Positions 7,194 to 11,698 of a stretch of 16,859 nt of DNA are shown here, one piece after another. Positions within the stretch are counted from its first letter, which is position 1. Each line of letters opens with the position of its first letter. The translations under genes and the position numbers were made by a program. The notes under the pieces are model-generated. The model made no database searches. It saw nothing but the letters and a program-made list of their open reading frames with translations, and was not told the DNA's origin. Source of the DNA: CAZUFB01 sp048173955 (lineage in GTDB: Bacteria; Actinomycetota; Coriobacteriia; Coriobacteriales; UMGS124); contig DBEYOB010000114.1 in assembly GCA_048173955.1 (NCBI GenBank), positions 1 through 16,859 on the forward strand, read 5' to 3'.

Positions 7194-8429
7194 CTACAGG
7201 CGCGTCTCGAGCTCCGCACGCACCGCTGCAATGAACTCCTCGGTGGAGAGCGCCTGCGGGTCGGGCAGGCTCGTGATGCGGGCGAGGTCGCCGGTCATGC
7301 GCCCGGCCTCGATGGGGGCGAGCGTCGCGGCCTCGAGCGCGTCGGCGAAAGACGCCAGCTCGGGCAGGCCGTCGAGCTCGGCGCGCTTGCGCAGGGCGCC
7401 CGACCAAGCGAAGATCGTGGCGACCGGGTTCGTGGAGGTGCGCTCGCCCTTGAGATGCTTGTAATAGTGGCGCTGCACCGTGCCGTGCGCCGCCTCGTAC
7501 TCGTAGACCCCGGCGGGCGACACGAGCACGCTCGTCATCATGGCGAGCGACCCGAACGCCGAGGACACCATGTCGCTCATCACGTCGCCGTCGTAGTTCT
7601 TGCACGCCCAGATGAAGCCGCCCTCGGCTTTGACCACGCGGGCCACGGCGTCGTCGATGAGCGTGTAGAAGTACTCGAGGCCGGCGGCGTCGAAGCGCCC
7701 GCGGTACTCGGCGTCGAAGATGTCCTGGAAGACGTCCTTGAAGCGGTGGTCGTACACCTTGGAGATGGTGTCCTTCGTGGCGAACCACACGTCCTGGCCC
7801 GTCGCCAGGCCGTAGTTGAAGCAGCTGCGGGCAAAGCTCTCGATCGAGGCATCGAGGTTGTGCATGCCCTGCACCACGCCGGGGCCCGCGAAGTCGTGCA
7901 CGAGGGCGCGCGTCTCAGTGCCGTCGGCGGCGGTGTAGACGAGCTCGACCTTGCCGGAGCCCGGGATGCGCAGCTCGGCGTTCTTGTAGACGTCGCCGTA
8001 GGCGTGGCGCGCCAGCGTGATCGGCTTCTTCCAGCTCCTGACGCCCGGCTCGATGCCCTTAACCACGATGGGTGTGCGGAACACCGTGCCGTCGAGCATG
8101 GCGCGGATCGTGCCGTTGGGGCTCTTCCACATCTGTTTGAGGCCGTACTCCTCGACGCGCGCCGCGTTGGGCGTGATCGTGGCGCACTTCACGGCGACGC
8201 CGAGCCGGCGGGTCGCCTCGGCCGACTCGACGGTTACACGGTCGTCGGTGGCGTCGCGGTTCTCGAGGCCCAGGTCGTAGTACTCGGTCTTGAGGTCGAC
8301 GAAGGGGCGGATGAGCTCGTCTTTGATCATCTGCCAGATGATGCGGGTCATCTCGTCGCCGTCCATCTCGACGAGCGGCGTGGCCATGGCGATCTTGGTT
8401 CGTGCGGTTGCGGCGGGCGCATCCGTCAT
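7194..8429 (-). CDS. icd: NADP-dependent isocitrate dehydrogenase, eukaryote-like type
   Basis: This 411-residue enzyme converts isocitrate and NADP+ to 2-oxoglutarate, CO2 and NADPH in the cytoplasm. The sequence is of the 400-415-residue homodimeric class shared with eukaryotes rather than the E. coli class. It shows TPLVEMDGDEMTRIIW (17-32), KCATITPNAARVEEY (81-95), the substrate-binding WKSPNGTIRAMLDGTVFRTP (101-120) and RHAYGDVYKN (141-150), then later DDAVARVVKAEGGFIWACKNYDGD with the metal-binding Asp residues, and AAHGTVQRHYYKH in the cofactor region. ATG 8429 follows a strong AAGGAGG at 7 bp. An upstream in-frame extension to 8591 has no family similarity and is rejected. It heads the operon with the TorD-like and RlmA-like genes. 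In an anaerobe its main job is probably 2-oxoglutarate and NADPH for biosynthesis. Confidence 0.96.
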   Translation of the reverse strand: MTDAPAATARTKIAMATPLVEMDGDEMTRIIWQMIKDELIRPFVDLKTEYYDLGLENRDATDDRVTVESAEATRRLGVAVKCATITPNAARVEEYGLKQMWKSPNGTIRAMLDGTVFRTPIVVKGIEPGVRSWKKPITLARHAYGDVYKNAELRIPGSGKVELVYTAADGTETRALVHDFAGPGVVQGMHNLDASIESFARSCFNYGLATGQDVWFATKDTISKVYDHRFKDVFQDIFDAEYRGRFDAAGLEYFYTLIDDAVARVVKAEGGFIWACKNYDGDVMSDMVSSAFGSLAMMTSVLVSPAGVYEYEAAHGTVQRHYYKHLKGERTSTNPVATIFAWSGALRKRAELDGLPELASFADALEAATLAPIEAGRMTGDLARITSLPDPQALSTEEFIAAVRAELETRL

Positions 8430-8644
8430 GTTCGGGCCTCCTTGGGCGGTCGGTTGCGGGCGGGCGGCGCAAGCGCGTACGCGCGAGGCGCGCGTGGCGT
8501 GCGGTGCGGCGGGGCGCGGGGCAGTGCTCGATGGCAGCGCTCGAGGGCGCTGCGCGGGGGCGCGGGCGCGGGACGGAAGGCGCGCGTCCACCCCGCAGAG
8601 GGCACCCCGCCGGCGGGACGCCCGCCCGGCTGCGTGTCGGGAAC

Positions 8645-8650
8645 ATCATA
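8645..8650 (-). promoter_or_regulatory. Putative -10 box of the icd operon with a long leader
   Basis: The minus strand reads TATGAT, a near-consensus -10, about 215 bp upstream of the icd ATG. No good -35 is visible. If it is used, the mRNA has a GC-rich leader of roughly 205 nt (8430-8638), in which I recognise no known riboswitch. A closer promoter cannot be excluded, although 8430-8640 has no AT-rich candidate. Confidence 0.4.
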
Positions 8651-8848
8651 GCGCAGGGCGTGTTTCGAGCAGGTTCCCGCGGACGCCCATCGCACGATGC
8701 GGACAAAGTGCCGACAGACGGCGCCGCGGTCGGGTTGCGTAGAGCGCGGGCGGAGCGCGGGGATGGACGAGCGGGCGGAACGGGGCGAGCGGGCCGCGGA
8801 GGAACGGGCGGGCGGGAACGAAGGGGCCCGGCAGCCGAAAACGCTTGT
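8651..8848. other. GC-rich, G-run-rich intergenic stretch
   Basis: There is no convincing gene. The plus strand has many G runs, including one that fits the standard G-quadruplex rule: G-triplets at 8806-8808, 8810-8812 and 8814-8816, then GGGG at 8823-8826, with loops of 1, 1 and 6. Imperfect repeats of GAGCGGGCGGAACGGG surround it (8768-8808). Confidence 0.4.
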
Positions 8849-9035
8849 TGTCTGAAGAAACGCATGTTGCGAACGATTGAGCAGGAGGGCGGAGGGCTAA
8901 GAGGGCGTACGTCAACCATGAACGGAAAGTTATCTTTACAACTAGATAAATCAGACTCCATTTTAGGCCCCACCCCGTCCGTATGTGACACGGCGATCGC
9001 ACAGCAATCGTTCGCAACGCGTATTTTTTCAGACA
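8849..9035. repeat. 187-bp element with 31-bp inverted ends (copy A)
   Basis: The left arm (8849-8879) begins TGTCTGAAGAAACG and ends GTTGCGAACGATTG. The right arm (9005-9035) is its reverse complement at about 25 of 31 positions, with the outer TGTCTGAA and inner GTTGCGAACGATTG fully matched. The interior is less GC-rich and carries a small inverted repeat, TTATCT with AGATAA (around 8931-8950). No target-site duplication is visible. A second element with nearly the same arms but a different interior lies at 14098-14275. It may be a MITE-like mobile repeat or a paired regulator-binding site; I cannot decide which. Confidence 0.8.
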
Positions 9036-9069
9036 TCGGCCGGTTTTTCTCGCCCGCGTCCACCCGCGC

Positions 9070-9124
9070 CCCCGCGCGCTTGCCCAGTGCGATCGCCCCC
9101 GCGCCACCCCGCGCGCTTGCCCAG
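9070..9124. repeat. Pair of 18-bp direct repeats
   Basis: CCCCGCGCGCTTGCCCAG occurs exactly at 9070-9087 and again at 9107-9124, 37 bp apart, between element A and the hydrolase promoter. Function is unknown; it could be an operator pair or a local duplication. Confidence 0.65.
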
Positions 9125-9144
9125 CGTCGCGCCCGCCGTGGGTT

Positions 9145-9153
9145 TGCTATATA
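9145..9153 (+). promoter_or_regulatory. Putative extended -10 promoter of the MBL-fold hydrolase gene
   Basis: TGCTATATA combines a TGn extension with a -10-like TATATA in an otherwise very GC-rich stretch. No -35 is evident. Transcription would start near 9160 and give a leader of about 180 nt that contains the duplicated 39-bp unit. Confidence 0.45.
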
Positions 9154-9164
9154 GTTGTGGCACG

Positions 9165-9242
9165 CCCCACAGCAGCGCGGCGGCACCGACGGCGCAGCGG
9201 CAGCCCCACAGCAGTGCGGCGGCGCAGACGGCGGCGGCCCGG
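9165..9242 (+). repeat. Two tandem 39-bp repeats in the hydrolase leader
   Basis: The unit begins CCCCACAGCAGYGCGGCGGC and is present at 9165-9203 and 9204-9242, the second copy with a handful of changes. The first unit can also pair with the sequence just before it (TGTGG near 9156 with CCACA at 9167-9171), forming a hairpin at the start of the predicted transcript. 39 is a multiple of 3, but the frames through it have no good start signal. Confidence 0.6.
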
Positions 9243-9340
9243 CAACGCCCCGAGGCCGCCCGAGCGCACGTACCGCCTGGACACATAAGCCGCCCGGGCG
9301 CGAAAAACCGGACTTTTGGCAACCGAAGGAGCGGGACAAC

Positions 9341-10057
9341 ATGGCAGCCAGCAACCTCGACGGCGTCAACCTCGAAACCGTCCTCGACAGTATCCGCGTC
9401 CTCACACACAGCGCCGTGCGCATCGAGAGGAGCGACGGCGCCGTGGTCTATTTCGACCCCTTCCAACTCGTCGAGGAGCCCCACGACGCCGACGTCGTGC
9501 TCGTCACGCACGACCATTACGACCATTTCTCGCCCGAGGACGCCGCAAAGGTCGCCCGTGCCGGAACCGTGGTCGTGGCGCCCGCAACCTGCACCGACGG
9601 TATCCGCGCGAAACTTTCCGACGTCGAGGTCGTGCCCGCCCGTCCCGGCGAGACGCTCGAGGTGCCGGTTTCTGGCTCCGGCGTCCCCCTGCACATCGAG
9701 GCCGTGCACGCCTACAACGTCGAGACCGGACGGCTCCAGTTCCACCCGAAGGAGAACGACTGGCTCGGCTACGTGGTCGAAGTCGACGGCGCGCGCTGCT
9801 ACGTGGCGGGCGACACCGACCAGAACCCCGACAACGAACACGTGGCGTGCGACGTGGCGATCGTCCCCATCGGCGGCACCTACACCATGGACCCGGCGCA
9901 GGCCGCCGCGTTCGTGAACGCGATCCGCTCCAAGGCGGCCGTGCCGACGCACTACGGGTCGGCGGTCGGGCCCAAAGATGCGGTCGACGCGTTCGCGCCG
10001 CTGGTCGACCCCGCCATCGCAGTCGCCGTGAAGATGGAGTGGCCCGAGCTGGGATAG
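9341..10057 (+). CDS. Metallo-beta-lactamase-fold hydrolase, UlaG/YtkL-like
   Basis: This 238-residue cytoplasmic protein belongs to the metallo-beta-lactamase superfamily, in the short branch that includes UlaG and uncharacterised metal-dependent hydrolases. The metal-binding motif THDHYDHFSP is at 56-65 (His57, His59, Asp61, His62). Later ligands are probably His in AVHAYN, Asp in VAGDTDQNPDNEH, and His in VPTHYGS near the C-terminus. IPIGGTYTMDPAQAAAF-type sequence (actual IVPIGGTYTMDPAQAA) is typical of this branch. ATG 9341 is chosen because AAGGAG (9326-9331) lies 9 bp upstream; a longer reading from 9155 would translate the tandem repeats. It is transcribed alone. The substrate is unknown; the fold covers phosphodiester, lactone and thioester hydrolysis. 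Confidence 0.9.
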   Translation: MAASNLDGVNLETVLDSIRVLTHSAVRIERSDGAVVYFDPFQLVEEPHDADVVLVTHDHYDHFSPEDAAKVARAGTVVVAPATCTDGIRAKLSDVEVVPARPGETLEVPVSGSGVPLHIEAVHAYNVETGRLQFHPKENDWLGYVVEVDGARCYVAGDTDQNPDNEHVACDVAIVPIGGTYTMDPAQAAAFVNAIRSKAAVPTHYGSAVGPKDAVDAFAPLVDPAIAVAVKMEWPELG

Positions 10058-10106
10058 CGCGGTGACGCGGTGGCGCGGTGGCGCGCCGGCGGTGCGCCGG
10101 CTGCGC
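10058..10106 (+). terminator. Octamer repeat and GC hairpin after the hydrolase gene
   Basis: Directly after the stop codon come three octamers (CGCGGTGA, CGCGGTGG, CGCGGTGG; 10058-10081). A stem follows: GCGCGCCGGC (10081-10090) with GCCGGC-T-GCGC (10096-10106), loop GGTGC. No U-run follows, so it is at best a weak or factor-assisted terminator. Confidence 0.4.
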
Positions 10107-10142
10107 GGAAACGCAAGCGAAATCAGAGGCAACAACCACCAG

Positions 10143-10195
10143 ACGCCGGGCACTTTTGCGAAAAAGGCCCGGCGTTGCATAAAAAGACCCGGCGT
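10143..10195. repeat. Hairpin ACGCCGGGC...GCCCGGCGT plus a third half
   Basis: ACGCCGGGC (10143-10151) is perfectly inverted at 10167-10175 around an A/T-rich loop. CCCGGCGT recurs at 10188-10195 after AAAAAG. On the minus strand each half is followed by a short T-run (GGGTCTTTTT, GGGCCTTTTT), so it could act as a terminator for leftward transcription. Confidence 0.5.
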
Positions 10196-10287
10196 CGGCA
10201 TGAGAACACGTAGTTTTTTTATCAATGATGGTTACATATCTATCAACCATGTAATAGTTAGCACTTTTGCCGACAGTCTGCAGCCCC
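10196..10287. other. AT-rich gap with nested inverted repeats
   Basis: No gene is seen. Base composition drops sharply compared with the neighbours. Two short palindromes interlock: ATGGTT (10228-10233) with AACCAT (10245-10250), and TTACAT (10232-10237) with ATGTAA (10249-10254). They could be an operator or the scar of inserted DNA. Confidence 0.4.
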
Positions 10288-10478
10288 ATCTTGTCCGAAA
10301 CCTCGTCTATTCAGTAACTGGACGCCTATGGCGTGAGACATATTATAATTAGTGCAAGTTATTTCCTGGGAGTTTGCTGCACTCCAGACCGCCGGACCAG
10401 AATCGGGAAGCCAGATGCCGGCGTTTTGCCCATCCCGCGCGCGTTCGGCCACTGAATAGCAGGCTTTTGAGACAAGAT
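10288..10478. repeat. 191-bp element with about 38-bp imperfect inverted ends (element C)
   Basis: The left arm (10288-10325) begins ATCTTGTC and includes CTATTCAGT then GGACGC. The right arm (10441-10478), reverse-complemented, begins ATCTTGTCTCAAAAG and includes CTATTCAGT then CGAACGC. The interior holds TATAAT (10344-10349, readable on both strands) and a small palindrome CGCCTATGGCG (10324-10334). A minus-strand frame of about 80 codons crosses the element but has no family similarity that I recognise. It resembles elements A and B in size but not clearly in sequence. Confidence 0.6.
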
Positions 10479-10590
10479 AGCCCTCAAACTTGGCAGCCGA
10501 CACCTCGTTCGGCGTATTTAAAATAAGTATTTGATATTATCTGCCCATTGAGGGACTTCTGGCAGCGAAAACGCGAGGAGCACTCCCCCG
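10479..10590. other. AT-containing gap, nothing recognised
   Basis: Between element C and the first repeat array there is a less GC-rich stretch (TTTAAAATAAGTATTTGATATTA region, about 10517-10540). I find no gene, promoter with both boxes, or strong hairpin in it. Confidence 0.3.
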
Positions 10591-10650
10591 TGAGATAAGG
10601 TGCGCCGCCACAAGACAGGGTGCACCGCCGCGAGATCCGCCGCGGCCCCG
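10591..10650 (+). repeat. 20-bp tandem repeats, two good copies and one degenerate
   Basis: TGAGATAAGGTGCGCCGCCA (10591-10610) and CAAGACAGGGTGCACCGCCG (10611-10630) match at 14 of 20 positions. 10631-10650 (starting CGAGATCC) is a weaker third copy. They lie about 190-245 bp upstream of the B1 promoter -10. This could be a second regulator site array. Confidence 0.5.
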
Positions 10651-10711
10651 TGGCGGACCCTGCGGCGGCGTGTGCCGCCGGAATCCGCAACGCGGCGTCC
10701 CCATCTCTTCC

Positions 10712-10818
10712 GCCAATCTCCCGCAGGGGAGCCGATTCTCTCTCGCAGGGGTGGGTCGGCTCTCTCGCAAGGAGGGGCCAACTCTCTCGCAGGGCTTGAT
10801 TCTTCCGCAGGGGGCTTT
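10712..10818 (+). repeat. Five phased direct repeats (22-bp period) upstream of the molybdoenzyme operon
   Basis: The core CGCAGGG or CGCAAGG starts at 10722, 10744, 10766, 10788 and 10807, so the steps are 22, 22, 22 and 19 bp. It is preceded by a pyrimidine stretch; the best consensus is TCTCTCTCGCAGGGG. 22 bp is about two helical turns, so all sites face one side of the DNA. The period is not a multiple of three, so it does not come from a repeated protein. The last copy ends about 20 bp before a perfect TATAAT that lacks a -35 box. The pattern fits cooperative binding of an activator. Confidence 0.8.
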
Positions 10819-10827
10819 ATTATTCTA

Positions 10828-10852
10828 TATCTCTATAATAATATATCTCTAG
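10828..10852 (+). promoter_or_regulatory. Promoter of the B1-A molybdoenzyme genes
   Basis: A perfect -10, TATAAT, is at 10835-10840. The -35 position is GGGGCT, far from consensus, which suggests activator dependence. The -10 lies between two exact ATATCTCTA copies (10828-10836 and 10844-10852, 16 bp apart) and inside a TTATTAT/ATAATAA palindrome. Transcription would start near 10847 and leave a leader of about 158 nt before the B1 ATG. Confidence 0.6.
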
Positions 10853-11004
10853 AACAGTAGACCGCTCGTACCGCATGGGCCGCAGGCCCAAAACGTGGGG
10901 GATGCGGGTGCGGTCTGCGTTCGGCCCGTGGATGGGAGCCCGGGCCAGGCACGGCGGCACGACGGAGAGTCTGCCGCCCTTTGTAGAGGAGAGAGGGGAC
11001 CATC

Positions 11005-11697
11005 ATGGCCAGATACGGCATGGTCATCGACCTGACGCGTTGCTCGGGCTGCCAAACCTGCGTCGTCACGTGCCAGATGCACCACAACACCCGACCCGGC
11101 ATCGCCTGGGGCAAGGTCGAGACGGTCGAGATTGGCACCGCGTGGCCCGACGTCGACCGCGTTATCGTGCCCCACGCCTGCATGCACTGCGACGACGCCC
11201 CCTGCGTCGCCGCCTGCCCCACCGGCGCGAGCGTGCAGCGCGAGGACGGCATCGTCACCGTCGACTACGAGGCCTGCATCGGCTGCGGCGCCTGCGTGAC
11301 CGCCTGCCCGTTCGGCGCCCGCCAGATCGGCGCCGCCGAGAACGAGTGGTTCTTCGGCGCCGAGGAGCCGGCGCCCTACGAGTCCTACGGCACCCAGCGC
11401 GCCGGCGTCGCCGAGAAGTGCGTCTTCTGCTTCGACCGCGTCGACGAGGGCAAGGCCCCCTGGTGCGTCGACGCCTGCCCGCCGGGCGCGCGCATCTTCG
11501 GCGACCTCGACGACCCCGACAGCGAGATCTGCGCCTACATCGAGGCCAACGGCGCCGAGCAGATCCCCGGCACGTCGGTCTATTATGTGAAGGGCGACCA
11601 CGACCTCGACCTGCCGGCGTTCCTCATGGGTACCGCGACCGCCGAGGCAGACGCCGAGGCCGAGCCTGCAACCGACGACGCGAAGGACGGCGAGTAA
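11005..11697 (+). CDS. Four-cluster ferredoxin-like electron transfer subunit (B1, DmsB/PsrB family)
   Basis: This 230-residue iron-sulfur subunit passes electrons to or from a molybdopterin catalytic subunit. Sixteen cysteines form four [4Fe-4S] binding groups: 13/16/19/23 (CSGCQTCVVTC), 59/62/67/71 (CMHCDDAPCVAAC), 91/94/97/101 (CIGCGACVTAC) and 139/142/154/158 (CVFC...CVDAC). The usual pairing swaps the last cysteine of each motif between clusters. All sixteen are present, so four cubane clusters are expected. There is no signal peptide; if it works outside the membrane it would be carried by the Tat-exported A subunit. ATG 11005 follows GAGAGGGG (10991-10998). It is 1 bp from the A gene and almost certainly its direct partner. 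The Ala/Asp/Glu-rich tail (211-230) is probably disordered. Confidence 0.94.
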   Translation: MARYGMVIDLTRCSGCQTCVVTCQMHHNTRPGIAWGKVETVEIGTAWPDVDRVIVPHACMHCDDAPCVAACPTGASVQREDGIVTVDYEACIGCGACVTACPFGARQIGAAENEWFFGAEEPAPYESYGTQRAGVAEKCVFCFDRVDEGKAPWCVDACPPGARIFGDLDDPDSEICAYIEANGAEQIPGTSVYYVKGDHDLDLPAFLMGTATAEADAEAEPATDDAKDGE

Positions 11698-11698
11698 C

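Noticed and set aside
8806..8826. G-quadruplex motif upstream of icd as a regulatory signal
   Set aside because: It fits the formal pattern, but such motifs are expected often in DNA this rich in G runs, and it lies more than 150 bp upstream of the predicted icd start site.
8849..9035. Active transposon
   Set aside because: The element is only 187 bp, encodes nothing, and shows no target-site duplication; at most it is a non-autonomous remnant.
10258..10503. Small minus-strand protein of about 81 residues across element C
   Set aside because: It has no recognisable motif, no good Shine-Dalgarno, and its frame is explained by the lower-GC inverted-repeat element it crosses.
10712..10818. CRISPR-like array
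   Set aside because: The units are contiguous 22-bp direct repeats with no unique spacers of 30 bp or so, the cores are short and degenerate, and no cas gene is present.
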